Positions 30,428 through 41,307 of a DNA stretch of 64,000 nt are shown piece by piece. Position numbers and translations under genes: made by a program. Numbering within the stretch: position 1 is the first letter of the stretch; every line of letters starts with the position of its first letter. A model generated the notes under the pieces. It saw nothing but the letters and a program-made list of their open reading frames with translations. It had not been told where the DNA came from and did not search any database. Source of the DNA: Candidatus Vallotiella adelgis (GTDB taxonomy: Bacteria > Pseudomonadota > Gammaproteobacteria > Burkholderiales > Burkholderiaceae); contig NZ_CP047396.1 of NCBI RefSeq assembly GCF_020541305.1, positions 930,001 through 994,000 of the forward strand, written 5' to 3'.

Positions 30428-31480
30428 TTATATTAGACACCCCACCTTGAATGCCGCTGCCGCATGCTGCAGGCGGTCGTTAACTGCCACCCATTCAGCG
30501 CTGGCTGGCAATAGCTCAATAAGAATTAGCAGTAAGTCCGCGCCGTCAAGTTGGCGTAATATTCGATATAGTTCTCGCGCATATTCAAGTGGATTATGAG
30601 GTGCAGCGACGAACTGCAAGTTGGGTCGCACACGTAATATCTCAGTTGGTAGCGTGCCAGATCGAGCAATAACCGCTAGTCGTTCATGTGATGCATGGGA
30701 GGCTACCTCGTATGGAATTTCCTCGCCCGACAGCAACACAAGCGGCGTGCGTGGTGCATAATGAGATTTTAGCATCCCCGATGTACGAGGCGTCATCATA
30801 CCAATATTATTAGGAAGCTGTGGTACTGTACCTAGTACAGATGCGATTTGTTGCAATGTGATCCGCCCGGGGCGTAGCAATACCGGAAAACCACGCGACA
30901 AATCAATAATCGTTGACTCGATGCCAATATCACATGTTCCGCCATCTAGTACATGTACACTGTTGTGAAACTCATCGCGCACATGCTGCGCGGTTGTCGG
31001 GCTCACATAACCAAACTTGTTCGCAGACGGTGCCGCCACGATACCATACCCGTTTTGCAGGTCGGAGAATGTGCGTAGCAACGCCTGAGCTACTGGATGC
31101 GCTGGACATCGCAATCCGATCGAATCTTGTCCACCGCTCACCAAATCCGAAATCGTATTAGCCCGCTTCAAGATCAACGTTAATGGCCCCGGCCAAAACG
31201 TATCGATCAGGCGGCGCGCATCCCGGTCTAGCGTGCGGACCCAGATACTAGGATCATCACCCGGTGCTAAATGGATGATAACAGGATGAGTATCAGGTCG
31301 ACCTTTGGTTGCATAGATGCGTGCTACAGCCTGTGAATTACGGGCATCTGCACCCAACCCATACACCGTCTCAGTCGGGAATGCAACTAGTTCACCGGCA
31401 AGTAAGTGACGCACAGCAGCATTGATGGCCGTTGGAGACGGTGGAGTACTGTGCTCGTTGTTGCGTTTCCCAGCACTCAT
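30428..31480 (-). CDS. tsaC: L-threonylcarbamoyladenylate synthase (TsaC/Sua5 type)
   Basis: 350 residues. It makes threonylcarbamoyl-AMP from threonine, bicarbonate and ATP, the first step of the universal tRNA t6A37 modification. The N-terminal YrdC domain shows [27 protein letters not shown] and APSANKFG. The C-terminal extra domain (from about 210) with [11 protein letters not shown] marks the longer Sua5 form. I chose the ATG at 31480, which overlaps the purK stop as ATGA, rather than the longer frame to 31510. It ends the pur block. Confidence 0.93.
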   Translation of the reverse strand: MSAGKRNNEHSTPPSPTAINAAVRHLLAGELVAFPTETVYGLGADARNSQAVARIYATKGRPDTHPVIIHLAPGDDPSIWVRTLDRDARRLIDTFWPGPLTLILKRANTISDLVSGGQDSIGLRCPAHPVAQALLRTFSDLQNGYGIVAAPSANKFGYVSPTTAQHVRDEFHNSVHVLDGGTCDIGIESTIIDLSRGFPVLLRPGRITLQQIASVLGTVPQLPNNIGMMTPRTSGMLKSHYAPRTPLVLLSGEEIPYEVASHASHERLAVIARSGTLPTEILRVRPNLQFVAAPHNPLEYARELYRILRQLDGADLLLILIELLPASAEWVAVNDRLQHAAAAFKVGCLI

Positions 31481-32730
31481 TCGAGTAAGATATGTAAAAG
31501 GCGTGCGCAATCACGCGCAGATAACCAGGCTTCCTGCAATGTTGGTGCAGTTAGCGTTAGATGGCCCATCTTACGCCCGGCACGGGCTTCTTCCTTTGCA
31601 TACAGGTGTAGATGTGCGCCAGGTATCGCAGCCACCTTGTGCCAGGGTGGAACGCACAGTCTCTTGTTTACAAACCATACATCGCCAAGTAAATTTAGCA
31701 TAACTGCAGGAGAATGCTGGCGTGGGCAGCCTAATGGCATTCCGCTCATTGCAAACACTTGCTGCTCGAATTGGTTCGACACGCATGCATCGATTGTATA
31801 GTGGCCTGAATTGTGCGGCCGAGGCGCTATTTCATTAGCCACCAGCGAGCCATCTTGTAATACAAAAAACTCTACACAAAGTACGCCAACATAATCTAGT
31901 TTTGCTGCAATTGACAGCGCTGCAGATCGCACTCGTTCGATAAGTGCTGAATCCGCAATTGGCGCCGGTGAGATTGTCTGCAACAGAATTCTATCAGAAT
32001 GAATATTCTGCGTGACCGGAAATAATACTGTTGTTCGATCCACGCCGCGTGCGACAACAGTCGAAACTTCATACGCAAACAGCAGCCGCCGCTCGAGTAC
32101 GCATGCAACGCTACCTAGTGCTATATGGGCAGCGCGCAACTCGTCAAGATTGCACACGCTTATTTGCCGTTTGCCATCGTAGCCGAAACGTGCGGTCTTC
32201 AGAATGCCCGGTAGAACCGCTGCTAGCACGGCATTAGAGATAGTCTGTAGCACGACTGACGACTCGATTACTATATGTGGTGTAACAGGAACACCAGCTT
32301 GCGCGATCCAACGCTTCTCAGCGATACGGTCCTGCGCAATAGCAACACACTGTGCGGACGGGCTCACACAGGTTGTACGCGCTAGCCAATCTAGGCTGTC
32401 AGCTGGTACATTCTCGAACTCAGTCGACACTGCTGCGCACAGACTCGCCATTTCAGCAAGCGCCTCACGATCATGATACTCCGCGCAAAGATAGCGATCT
32501 GCAACGCCGCTTGCCGGACAAGTAATCTCCGGATCTAACACGGCGACACGGTAACCCATCGACTGCGCAGAAAAACAGAACATCCGACCTAGTTGACCAC
32601 CGCCAAGCATACCTAACCATGAACCTGGCATAATCGGCGATCGCGGATACGCCGGTTTACTGAATTTGAGCGAATAGGTATTCGCTGTCGCGGGTACACT
32701 TGTTTCTACGGGAACGAAAACATCTATCAT
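31477..32730 (-). CDS. purK: 5-(carboxyamino)imidazole ribonucleotide synthase PurK
   Basis: 417 residues, ATP-grasp enzyme that adds bicarbonate to AIR using ATP, the step before PurE in purine synthesis. The family start [16 protein letters not shown] is at about 36-51, with [42 protein letters not shown] following. The N-terminus is about 20 residues longer than in relatives; the ATG at 32730 is kept because the next ATG (residue 34) sits too close to the core. It lies 46 bases after purE. Confidence 0.94.
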   Translation of the reverse strand: MIDVFVPVETSVPATANTYSLKFSKPAYPRSPIMPGSWLGMLGGGQLGRMFCFSAQSMGYRVAVLDPEITCPASGVADRYLCAEYHDREALAEMASLCAAVSTEFENVPADSLDWLARTTCVSPSAQCVAIAQDRIAEKRWIAQAGVPVTPHIVIESSVVLQTISNAVLAAVLPGILKTARFGYDGKRQISVCNLDELRAAHIALGSVACVLERRLLFAYEVSTVVARGVDRTTVLFPVTQNIHSDRILLQTISPAPIADSALIERVRSAALSIAAKLDYVGVLCVEFFVLQDGSLVANEIAPRPHNSGHYTIDACVSNQFEQQVFAMSGMPLGCPRQHSPAVMLNLLGDVWFVNKRLCVPPWHKVAAIPGAHLHLYAKEEARAGRKMGHLTLTAPTLQEAWLSARDCARLLHILLE

Positions 32731-32776
32731 GTTATTTAAACAATGAGGGCAGAAATATAGCCTCTGAAATGAGCTG

Positions 32777-33337
32777 CTAATCTACTGGCAGCACTATCTT
32801 ACGTGCGGCGTCATTCTGCCGTATGCGAAACATTGCGAGTTTAGACGCAAAGTCATCCGCGCCAACGTTGCCTGCGCTCGCAAACAATGCAACAGCGAAT
32901 AATGCAGCATTGGCCGCGCCAGCACTACCGATTGCGAACGTTGCGACCGGCACACCTTTTGGCATCTGCACAATTGAGTGCAATGAATCTACTCCCTGCA
33001 GGTACTTACCAGCCACTGGTACTCCAAGTATGGGCACTATCGTCTTAGCTGCAAGCATCCCGGGTAGGTGGGCAGCAGCACCTGCACCCGCAATAATGGC
33101 CCGCAGGCCGCGTGTACACGCGGCCTGCGCATAATCGAACATCTCATCTGGCATTCGGTGCGCGGATACTACGCGTGCTTCATAGGGCACATCGAACTCT
33201 TGTAGTATCGCTACGGCATGCCGCATTGTGTCCCAATCCGATAACGACCCCATAACTACACTTACCAGTGGATTCGGGTGACTATGCGGATCGCCAGGCT
33301 GTGCTAGTTGTTTTTCTTGCTGCTCAACTTTACTCAT
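32777..33337 (-). CDS. purE: N5-carboxyaminoimidazole ribonucleotide mutase PurE
   Basis: 186 residues, class I PurE, shifting the carboxylate of N5-CAIR to C4. GSLSDW is at 30-35, [10 protein letters not shown] at 59-68, then [36 protein letters not shown] and a conserved hydrophobic C-terminal part. The catalytic His of SAHR is present. Neighbour genes purC and purK place it in a purine block as in Burkholderia. Confidence 0.95.
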   Translation of the reverse strand: MSKVEQQEKQLAQPGDPHSHPNPLVSVVMGSLSDWDTMRHAVAILQEFDVPYEARVVSAHRMPDEMFDYAQAACTRGLRAIIAGAGAAAHLPGMLAAKTIVPILGVPVAGKYLQGVDSLHSIVQMPKGVPVATFAIGSAGAANAALFAVALFASAGNVGADDFASKLAMFRIRQNDAARKIVLPVD

Positions 33338-33353
33338 TACGCACTTCTATTAT

Positions 33354-34268
33354 CTATGCAGTGGCTGACCTGTGAGCCGCTGAAGAGCTACCTGTAAGCC
33401 GCCGAAGAGCTTCAAGATATTTCAGCGCGGTTTTTTCAACCACCTCATGTGGGAGCTTAGGTGCCGGTGGTGACTTATTCCACGACTGTGCTTCCAGCCA
33501 ATCGCGGACAAACTGTTTATCGAATGACGGCGGATTAATACCGACTTGGTATTCCTCTATAGGCCAAAATCGTGACGAATCGGCAGTTAATATCTCATCG
33601 ATCACGTATAGGTTCCCGTCTCTATCAAGCCCGAACTCAAATTTAGTATCAGCAATAATGATTCCATGGGTAGCCGCGTAGTCTGATGCCACTTTGTATA
33701 GCAAGATGCTAATATCGCGAATGCGCGCAGCTAGCTTAGTGCCAATATGCCGCTCAAGCTCAGAAAATGTGATGTTTTCATCGTGATAACCGATGCTTGC
33801 TTTTATTGCTGGCGTAAAGATTGCCTCTGGAAGCCGTTGCGCGTTTTGTAAGCCTTCCGGTAACAAAATACCGCACACTGAGCCGCTAGCCTGATAAGCT
33901 TTCCAGCTACCGCCAGCAAGGTAGCCACGCACAACCGCCTCTACTAGGATCGGCCGTAAGCGCCGTACTACTACTGAACGGCCTGCAACTTGAGACACCT
34001 CGTCAAGGGTAACAATATTTTCTGGAGCCATATCGATCAAGTGGTTCGGTACTACGTGAGCAAGCCTATCAAACCAGAAATTGGCCATTTTGTTCAACAC
34101 GTGGCCCTTTCCTGGAATTGGCTCACCCATGATGACATCGAATGCTGATATACGATCTGTTGTTACAATTAATAACCTGTTATCATCGAGCACGTAACTA
34201 TCGCGAACTTTACCGCGACCTAACAGCGGTAGCGATTTTAGTGTCGACTGATAGAGAACAGAAGGCAT
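33354..34268 (-). CDS. purC: Phosphoribosylaminoimidazole-succinocarboxamide synthase PurC
   Basis: 304 residues. It joins CAIR and aspartate with ATP, the step after PurE. Family motifs: [13 protein letters not shown] near residue 17, [42 protein letters not shown] and [13 protein letters not shown]. All are intact and the length is normal for beta-proteobacteria. It lies 16 bases before purE and 108 bases after fba. Confidence 0.96.
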   Translation of the reverse strand: MPSVLYQSTLKSLPLLGRGKVRDSYVLDDNRLLIVTTDRISAFDVIMGEPIPGKGHVLNKMANFWFDRLAHVVPNHLIDMAPENIVTLDEVSQVAGRSVVVRRLRPILVEAVVRGYLAGGSWKAYQASGSVCGILLPEGLQNAQRLPEAIFTPAIKASIGYHDENITFSELERHIGTKLAARIRDISILLYKVASDYAATHGIIIADTKFEFGLDRDGNLYVIDEILTADSSRFWPIEEYQVGINPPSFDKQFVRDWLEAQSWNKSPPAPKLPHEVVEKTALKYLEALRRLTGSSSAAHRSATA

Positions 34269-34376
34269 CGTTAAGTACCATAAATCGGGAAAATCTATTC
34301 CACGGCAATCTAGGAACGGCTTGTATTATCTACAGTGTGCGGAACGTCTATATGTGCCTACTAAGGCGCTAATAAA

Positions 34377-35441
34377 TTAGTACACCACTTGAGCGAGAAC
34401 GCCAGACCTATATTGCTCAGCAACCTTGCTAAGTGGCAATGGTTTAATCTTGCCGGCTTGCCCTTCGCAACCGAACTGTTTATAGCGCTCCAAGCACATC
34501 TTCTTAGCCGCTGTACGGGCTAACTTTAGGTAGTCGCGTGGGTCGAACTTACTTGGGTTCTCGGCGAGATATGAGCGTATTGCACTAGTAATCGCTAGTC
34601 GTAGGTCTGTATCAATATTAATCTTGCGAACACCATGCTTGATGCCCTCTTGGATTTCCTCGACCGGCACTCCATATGTTTCTTTTATATTTCCGCCAAA
34701 CCTTCGGATCTCTGCTAGCAGCTCCTGCGGCACTGACGACGAGCCGTGCATTACTAGATGCGTGTTCGGAATCCGTGCATGGATTTCCCTAATGCGATCG
34801 ATGGCTAGAATATCGCCGGTTGGTTTCTTCGTAAACTTATAGGCTCCATGGGAGGTACCGATTGCGATAGCTAGCGCATCGCACTGCGTCGCGCGAACAA
34901 ATTCAGCCGCCTGCTCGACGTTGGTTAGCAGTTGCTCACGGGTCATTATCTTTTCTGCACCGTGTCCATCTTCTTGGTCTCCTCTCATCGTTTCAAGAGA
35001 ACCAAGTATGCCGAGTTCAGCCTCAACCGTTACGCCGATCGCGTGCGAAAATTCGATCACCTGTCGCGACACCTCGACGTTATATTCATAAGTAGCGATA
35101 GTTTTACCATCTGCCTGCAGCGAACCGTCCATCATTACGCTAGTAAAGCCGCTACAGATTGCAGTTATACAATCTGCTGGCGACTGCGCATGGTCCCGAT
35201 GCATCGCGATCGGTAGATGCGGATAACACTCAACTGCTGCCATAACTAAGTGACGCAAAAACGCTTCACCCGCATATTCGCGCGCACCTGCTGACGCCTG
35301 CATAATCACTGGCGCATTCGCTTCATCCGCGGCCATCATGATTGCCTGCACCTGCTCAAGATTATTGACGTTAAACGCGGGCAATCCATAACAATTTTCA
35401 GCTGCGTGATCTAACAGTTGGCGCATCGATACAAGAGGCAT
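34377..35441 (-). CDS. fba: Class II fructose-bisphosphate aldolase (Calvin-cycle subtype)
   Basis: 354 residues, zinc-dependent aldolase splitting fructose-1,6-bisphosphate. The start [19 protein letters not shown], the metal-binding [27 protein letters not shown] and VMHGSSSVP regions are all present. It is the subtype found in Burkholderia and in Calvin-cycle operons. It is followed by purC and preceded by pyk and pgk, so glycolytic and purine genes lie in one direction and may be cotranscribed in part. Confidence 0.95.
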   Translation of the reverse strand: MPLVSMRQLLDHAAENCYGLPAFNVNNLEQVQAIMMAADEANAPVIMQASAGAREYAGEAFLRHLVMAAVECYPHLPIAMHRDHAQSPADCITAICSGFTSVMMDGSLQADGKTIATYEYNVEVSRQVIEFSHAIGVTVEAELGILGSLETMRGDQEDGHGAEKIMTREQLLTNVEQAAEFVRATQCDALAIAIGTSHGAYKFTKKPTGDILAIDRIREIHARIPNTHLVMHGSSSVPQELLAEIRRFGGNIKETYGVPVEEIQEGIKHGVRKINIDTDLRLAITSAIRSYLAENPSKFDPRDYLKLARTAAKKMCLERYKQFGCEGQAGKIKPLPLSKVAEQYRSGVLAQVVY

Positions 35442-35585
35442 ATTTCACTCCTTTAATTAGCATTCTTCTCGCAACTGACAATGTTAGCCCGAACGTCGCA
35501 TGGTCTCACCTAAGAGCGAGCGCTGTAGCGGCCGGTTGTCGATTTTATTATGTATATCGTCAGAAGACGTTCAGCTGTAGAAACT

Positions 35586-37022
35586 TTATATAACATCGCC
35601 GATCTTAACGATTTTAAGCGTATTAGTACCGCCAGCCTGTCCTATCGGTCCCCCTATAGTTAGCACAACAATATCGCCGTGCACTACATAGCCATTCTTC
35701 ACTAGAACCTCAATCGACTGCTGTAGGGCTGTATCGCGATCGAGGCTCGATTTCAAATGTAGTGGCACCACGTTTCGATAGAGCGCCATCATCCGCTCGC
35801 TCGCTACACACGGCGTCAGTGCATAGATCGGCACATGCGACCAATATCGGCTCATCCATAACGCGGTTGCACCTGACTCGGTTAGCACAATAATGGCCTT
35901 AGCGTCAAGGTGGAACGCGGTAAATAACGCCCCCATCGCAATTGACTGGTCGATGCGGGAAAACGTACGATCTAGAAAGTTTTTATCTAACTCGATATGC
36001 TCAGACTTCTCTGCTTCCAGGCAGATGGTCGCCATTGTCTTGATTGTCTCGACCGGATACCGACCAGCCGCGGTCTCCGCGGATAACATCACCGCATCAG
36101 TACCATCTAACACCGCGTTAGCTACGTCCGAAACTTCTGCCCGCGTCGGGATTGGATTTTGTATCATCGACTCCATCATCTGCGTCGCGGTAATCACGGT
36201 TTTATTCGCCTCCCGAGCCATCCGAATCATGCGTTTTTGCAGCGCTGGCACTACTGCGTTACCAACTTCTACCGCTAGATCGCCGCGCGCTACCATAATG
36301 CCATCCGATGCCTCGAGAATCTCCTGTAATAATGGGATTGCCTCAGCACGCTCGATTTTAGCAATCATCTTTGGCTTGTGCCCATACGGTGCACCAGCGA
36401 TATTCGCAAGCTGTCGCGCCATCTCCATATCTGCCGCATTTTTTGGGAATGACACGGCAATTAGATCCGCCCTAATAGCCATGGCAGTATGTATATCTTC
36501 CATGTCTTTCGCCGTCAGCGCAGGCGCGGACAGGCCACCGCCCTGACGGTTAATGCCTTTGTTATTCGATAATTCGCCGCCAACTTTCACGATTGTGTGG
36601 ATTTCAGTGCCGATCACTCGTTGCACGATCAATACAATTAGCCCATCGTTCAACCGTAAGATATCGCCGACCCGCAAATCGCGCAGCAGATCTTTATAGT
36701 CCAGGCCTACGCGCTCCTCGTTACCCAATTCACAGGCGGAATCAAGTACGAACGTTGCACCAGAGCCGAGCATTACGCGGCCATTCTTAAACTTACCCAC
36801 GCGAATTTTCGGACCTTGTAGATCTGCCATGATCGCTAGTTCACGACCTGCTTGGCGCGCAGCTTCCCGAACAAAATCAGCACTCTGGCGATGATCAGCA
36901 GCAACGCCGTGAGAGAAATTCAGCCGTACAACATCTAGCCCTGCTGCAATCATTTGAGACAAGATATCTGGTGAACTCGAAGCGGGGCCGATAGTGGCAA
37001 CAATCTTGGTGGCGCGATGCAT
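35586..37022 (-). CDS. pyk: Pyruvate kinase
   Basis: 478 residues. It converts phosphoenolpyruvate and ADP to pyruvate and ATP. TKIVATIGPASSS at the start, the substrate-binding NFSHG, MVARGDLAVEVG, ITATQMMESMI, TRAEVSDVANAV and the C-terminal allosteric domain ending in TIGGP are recognisable. The full A, B and C domains are kept. Its position between pgk and fba follows the Burkholderia order. Spacing to fba is about 145 bases, which would allow a separate promoter. Confidence 0.96.
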   Translation of the reverse strand: MHRATKIVATIGPASSSPDILSQMIAAGLDVVRLNFSHGVAADHRQSADFVREAARQAGRELAIMADLQGPKIRVGKFKNGRVMLGSGATFVLDSACELGNEERVGLDYKDLLRDLRVGDILRLNDGLIVLIVQRVIGTEIHTIVKVGGELSNNKGINRQGGGLSAPALTAKDMEDIHTAMAIRADLIAVSFPKNAADMEMARQLANIAGAPYGHKPKMIAKIERAEAIPLLQEILEASDGIMVARGDLAVEVGNAVVPALQKRMIRMAREANKTVITATQMMESMIQNPIPTRAEVSDVANAVLDGTDAVMLSAETAAGRYPVETIKTMATICLEAEKSEHIELDKNFLDRTFSRIDQSIAMGALFTAFHLDAKAIIVLTESGATALWMSRYWSHVPIYALTPCVASERMMALYRNVVPLHLKSSLDRDTALQQSIEVLVKNGYVVHGDIVVLTIGGPIGQAGGTNTLKIVKIGDVI

Positions 37023-37187
37023 AAGTCTCCTCGACTGAATGAAAGTACTGCTCTACGGAGGCGATTAACTGGAGTAGACGGAATATCGGTGCAACGTCGC
37101 TATGTGTCGCTTCTCAAGCTAGGAGAGTCTTACCGCTATACTGTGTATTGTCGGTGAGTTTTGCAAAGATAGGCGCGAAACTGTTTA

Positions 37188-38399
37188 CTAACTAGCTGTT
37201 CGAGCCTGTGCGTGACTTTGCAGTACTTGGACTGCAGGCAGTGTCTGTCCCTCGAGAAACTTAAGGAAAGCTCCTCCACCGCTTGAGATATAACTAACTT
37301 TGTCATAAATACCATACTTTACAATTGCCGCAAGTGTATCGCCACCTCCAGCAATAGAGAATGCCTCCGATTGCGCGATGGCCTGCGCAATCATCTTCGT
37401 GCCGTTTCCAAACTGATCGAATTCAAATACGCCAACAGGCCCATTCCACACGATAGTTCTGGCTTTTTCTAGCTGCGCGGTCATCGTCGCTACGGTCTTC
37501 GGACCAATGTCCAAAATCATATCGTCGTCGTCTATCTCGCCTGACGCCTTGATCCTTGCCTTAGAACTCAACGCGCAGGTCTTTGCAGTTACTACATCAC
37601 TTGGAATCAACACCGATGCTCCTCGGGAATTTGCCGAGCTGATGATCGCTTTGCTCTCAGCAACTAAATCTAATTCAGCTAGCGATTTTCCGATCGGCAG
37701 GCCAGCAGCTCGCATAAACGTATTCGCAATGCCTCCACCAACGATGAGTTGGTCGACCTTTTCAACAAGAGACTTGAGAATGATTAGTTTCGTCGAAACT
37801 TTTGAGCCTGCTACAATTGCTACTAATGGATGTTTCGGATTGCTAAGCGCCTTGCCTAGCGCACTCAGTTCCGCCATAAGAAGCGGACCAGCGCATGCAA
37901 GCTTCGCGTACTTTGCAATTCCGCATGTGGTTGCCTCTACACGATGTGCGGCACCAAACGCATCATTAACATAGACTTCGCACAGTGCAGCCATCTTTTT
38001 AGCAAGCTCGTCGGAATTCTTCTTTTCGCCCGGGTTGACGCGACAATTTTCGAGTAGCACGACATTGCCAGGCGACACGCTCACACCACGCTCAACCCAG
38101 TTCGTCACTAGCGGTATATTGCAGCCGAGCAACTCGCCCATGCGCTTTGCTACGGGTGCGAGAGAATCTTCCGGCTTGAATTGACCCTCCATGGGTCGGC
38201 CTAGATGCGATGTCACCATTACTGCTGCTCCGGCATCGAGCGTCTGGCGGACCGCTGGAACTGATAAGCGAATTCGGGTGTCCTCGGTGATGCTGCCTGC
38301 ATCATTTTTTGGCACGTTTAGATCGGCGCGGATGAACACACGCTGGCCGTAGAGCTTTCCGTCTACAATGAGGTCGGTTAAACGCAGCACTTGAGTCAT
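37188..38399 (-). CDS. pgk: Phosphoglycerate kinase
   Basis: 403 residues, reversible transfer of the acyl phosphate of 1,3-bisphosphoglycerate to ADP. RADLNVP near residue 24, TSHLGRP at about 59-65, [19 protein letters not shown] and the C-terminal GGGDTLAAI and [13 protein letters not shown] motifs are intact. First gene of the pgk-pyk-fba run. No gapA or tkt gene is present upstream; the preceding 270 bases show no supported gene. Confidence 0.96.
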   Translation of the reverse strand: MTQVLRLTDLIVDGKLYGQRVFIRADLNVPKNDAGSITEDTRIRLSVPAVRQTLDAGAAVMVTSHLGRPMEGQFKPEDSLAPVAKRMGELLGCNIPLVTNWVERGVSVSPGNVVLLENCRVNPGEKKNSDELAKKMAALCEVYVNDAFGAAHRVEATTCGIAKYAKLACAGPLLMAELSALGKALSNPKHPLVAIVAGSKVSTKLIILKSLVEKVDQLIVGGGIANTFMRAAGLPIGKSLAELDLVAESKAIISSANSRGASVLIPSDVVTAKTCALSSKARIKASGEIDDDDMILDIGPKTVATMTAQLEKARTIVWNGPVGVFEFDQFGNGTKMIAQAIAQSEAFSIAGGGDTLAAIVKYGIYDKVSYISSGGGAFLKFLEGQTLPAVQVLQSHAQARTAS

Positions 38400-38672
38400 G
38401 AGGTTAGCTTGGCGAAATTAAGGAGACATAAAATACAACACACAAACAGTAAAACGCCCGCTTCTTACTATTATGTGATGTGAATTCGGTAAACTCGCTA
38501 GGCAAGAAAAATACCATACCCGTGAGGCTCACTAAAGTAGGTCATACTATAGCGCTGCATAACACAATCGAAGTTTTCGAAGTTGCGGCAAAATTATTAA
38601 TAGTACTGGATGACCTAATCCCTAAAAAATATCACCCCAGCCTAAATCAGATAGCAAGTTAGCCAATCAGGA

Positions 38673-38993
38673 CTATCCTAACCGCAGCGCGGTAAAAACC
38701 AGCATCCCGATAATAATTGTTTGAACCATACTTCGGCGCCATAGAAACCACAGCATGCCTGCGACAGTGCCATACCACGCATAATTATCAAACCCAAACG
38801 ATAGCCCTTTCGGCGTCATAACAACATCTGGAACGACAACTGCAATTAGCGCTGCCGCAGGCGCATAGCGCAACACACGTAGCACGCGCTCTGGTAATAC
38901 AGTACGCTTGCCACCCAAGAGGAAAGCGGTACGAGTTAGTCCGGTAACGATCATCATGCCGACGATCGCAAACCAAATATCAGTTGAGCTCAT
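38673..38993 (-). CDS. azlD: AzlD family branched-chain amino acid transport protein
   Basis: 106 residues, small membrane protein with about four hydrophobic segments. Family motifs include the conserved Arg-rich VLPERVLRVLRYAPAAALIAVV at about 33-54. AzlD works with the larger AzlC to export branched-chain amino acids (as in BrnFE of Corynebacterium). Its ATG overlaps the end of azlC by 4 bases, so the two are translated together. Confidence 0.9.
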   Translation of the reverse strand: MSSTDIWFAIVGMMIVTGLTRTAFLLGGKRTVLPERVLRVLRYAPAAALIAVVVPDVVMTPKGLSFGFDNYAWYGTVAGMLWFLWRRSMVQTIIIGMLVFTALRLG

Positions 38994-39745
38994 TGCGGTG
39001 CTCCTTCCCTCCGCCTATTGCACCTCAATGTTTTCGCCGATCTATTGTGAACATAGATGTCGCTGATGATCCCGGCGAGTAACGCGGCCAGAATTGCTAA
39101 AGGCAGTGATAAGCGATATGGCATACTGCTGCTGGCGAGTGCGACGATCGCTGCAATAACAACGGCTACTAGCGTAGAACGACTAATAATTGCTGAAACC
39201 ATAATTGGGATTAATGCGAGTGTGCCTGCTAAGCTTAAGCCCCAGTTGTCTGGAAAAAATCTTGCAAGTAAAATACCGATGATCGAAGATATTTGCCATA
39301 CAATCCAGCTTGGCACCGCCATACCCCAGAAAAACGCCTCTTTACCGGGCCTATACCCGGTACCGAAATCGCGTGTCTGGAATAATAGGTAGAGCACGTC
39401 TACATTAAAGTAGCCTAGTAGTAGACGACGCGGCATTGATAGGTAAGAAAAATGAGGCGCCAGACCAGCACTAAATACGATAAAGCGCGTATTAACCATT
39501 GCTGCAGTTAGCAGAACAGTCCATGTTGGTAACTTTGCAGCAAGCAAAGGTAATACAGCCAGTTGCGAGGAACCAGCATACACGAGTAGAGACATCCCTA
39601 ATGCTTGCGTTACTGTAAGAACAGACTTGCTCATCGCGATTCCGGTCACTAGCCCCCAGGAGAACATTGCAGTAAAAGTTGGTGCATAAGTGCGTACGCC
39701 ATCAATAAAAGCACGGCGGTCGACATCGGACAAACGCTGGAACAT
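38990..39745 (-). CDS. azlC: AzlC family branched-chain amino acid permease
   Basis: 251 residues with about seven hydrophobic segments. It carries the AzlC motif with GSSQLAVLPLLA (57-68 region) and RFIVFSAGLAPHF. This is the main component of a two-part exporter for leucine, isoleucine, valine and in some cases methionine. It diverges from ilvE, whose start lies about 280 bases away, so a shared regulatory region is possible. Retained intact together with azlD. Confidence 0.9.
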   Translation of the reverse strand: MFQRLSDVDRRAFIDGVRTYAPTFTAMFSWGLVTGIAMSKSVLTVTQALGMSLLVYAGSSQLAVLPLLAAKLPTWTVLLTAAMVNTRFIVFSAGLAPHFSYLSMPRRLLLGYFNVDVLYLLFQTRDFGTGYRPGKEAFFWGMAVPSWIVWQISSIIGILLARFFPDNWGLSLAGTLALIPIMVSAIISRSTLVAVVIAAIVALASSSMPYRLSLPLAILAALLAGIISDIYVHNRSAKTLRCNRRREGAPQ

Positions 39746-40029
39746 AGCGGTAACAGTGAATTAAGTGGAATAGAATGCGCTGAAGATCGGCTATTACAGC
39801 GCGACTCTCTTTAGGTAAAAACACTGATTATATGACTGGCTTGACCTCTCATCCACGCATTTATGATCAGTAATCGCTCTATTAAACACCGGCAGTCCCT
39901 ATAAGATCTATGAGAGCTATGATGTATGAGCGTCAGGGCTAGAATTAGCGCTAAAATAACATGCTTTGGCTGATCCGTTGCACGTTTTGTGCGGGCGGTA
40001 TAACGCTAGGTACCGCGAGGAGAATCTCT

Positions 40030-40950
40030 ATGTCAATGGCCAACCGTGATGGCAAGATTTGGATGGACGGCAAGCTTATCGACTGGTGCGACGCGAAGAT
40101 TCATGTGCTGACACACACATTGCACTATGGTATGGGTGTATTCGAAGGAGTACGTGCATACCAAACTAGTCAGGGTACTGCGATCTTCCGATTAAAAGAG
40201 CATACAAGGCGTTTATTTAACTCGGCGAAAATATTCCAGATGGATGTGCCATTCGATCTAGAAACGATTATTGCTGCACAACGAGACGTCGTACGAGAAA
40301 ACAGATTCCAGTCGTGTTACCTGCGCCCGATCATCTGGATCGGCTCTGGTAAACTCGGAATTTCGGCGACGGGTAATATAATTCATATCGCAATCGCAGC
40401 ATGGCCGTGGGGCGCCTACCTTGGTGATGAAGGACAGTCTAACGGCATTCGTGTGAAAACTTCATCATTCACTCGCCACCACGTTAATGTTTCGATGGTG
40501 CGTGCTAAAGCTACCGGATGGTATGTAAACTCAATCCTCGCCAACCAGGAGGCTGTCGCTGACGGATATGACGAGGCGCTGCTTCTGGATGTAGACGGCT
40601 ACGTGTCTGAGGGCTCTGGTGAGAACTTCTTCCTCGTTAATAATAGCAGGCTCTATACGCCGGACCTATCATCATGCCTAAATGGAATAACACGTGACAC
40701 AATTATTATGCTTGCGAAAGACTCCGGTATCGAAGTCATTGAAAAGCGAATTACGAGGGACGAAGTATATACGGCGGATGAGGCGTTCTTTACAGGCACT
40801 GCAGCCGAAGTCACGCCAATACGCGAACTTGATAATCGTAAGATTGGTTCTGGTCGCCGTGGACCGGTTACTCAAAATCTTCAGTCTACGTTCTTTGATA
40901 TTGTATCTGGCAATAACAGACAGTACGAGTACTTGCTGACCCGAGTCTAA
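40030..40950 (+). CDS. ilvE: Branched-chain amino acid aminotransferase IlvE
   Basis: 306 residues, PLP enzyme of fold type IV performing the last step of Leu, Ile and Val synthesis. HVLTHTLHYGMGVFEGVRAY near residues 28-47, the PLP lysine in RAKATGWYVNSILANQE, and GSGENFFLVNN and FFTGTAAEVTPI are intact. I chose the ATG at 40030, preceded by AGGAG, since the longer frame to 39961 adds 23 unrelated residues. It is divergent from azlCD and followed after 37 bases by the zinc-finger gene. Confidence 0.95.
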   Translation: MSMANRDGKIWMDGKLIDWCDAKIHVLTHTLHYGMGVFEGVRAYQTSQGTAIFRLKEHTRRLFNSAKIFQMDVPFDLETIIAAQRDVVRENRFQSCYLRPIIWIGSGKLGISATGNIIHIAIAAWPWGAYLGDEGQSNGIRVKTSSFTRHHVNVSMVRAKATGWYVNSILANQEAVADGYDEALLLDVDGYVSEGSGENFFLVNNSRLYTPDLSSCLNGITRDTIIMLAKDSGIEVIEKRITRDEVYTADEAFFTGTAAEVTPIRELDNRKIGSGRRGPVTQNLQSTFFDIVSGNNRQYEYLLTRV

Positions 40951-40987
40951 ATTCATCCTTTTTCTAATCTAAGATCAAGTCTTTTCT

Positions 40988-41182
40988 ATGAGCGAACTGA
41001 AGGAAATGCCACTGATTGAACTGAGTGCGAAAGACCTCCCCGCTCGTTGCCCGAATGGAACGATGCCTCGCTGGAGCACGCATCCACGTATTTTCATCGA
41101 TGTCACGCATGGCGTGGCTCGATGCCCTTACTGCGGCACGCGTTACAAGCTAAACGACAGCAAGGCGCACAAAGTCTATTAG
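40988..41182 (+). CDS. Zinc-finger domain-containing protein (CHCC type)
   Basis: 64 residues. A first cysteine at residue 21 (ARCPNG), a histidine near 32 and CPYCG around residue 46-50 make the Cys/His set of the small CHCC zinc-finger family that in mitochondria is a complex I accessory subunit. In Burkholderia this gene regularly sits between ilvE and waaF, as here. Its bacterial role is not established. Cotranscription with ilvE is likely. Confidence 0.88.
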   Translation: MSELKEMPLIELSAKDLPARCPNGTMPRWSTHPRIFIDVTHGVARCPYCGTRYKLNDSKAHKVY

Positions 41183-41307
41183 ATTGTGCTAGGCCCGCAA
41201 GGTACTGGCACAGGCCGTCTTCTGTATTGTTTCTCCCATAATCGACCCGTTTCCAGTGACTCTAGTTGAAGGTCAGATGAAGCGTTTTGACTGGAACTCT
41301 TAACTCA

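Noticed and set aside
38480-38662. 60-codon frame between pgk and azlD
   Set aside because: No family features; the 270-base gap is better read as spacer.
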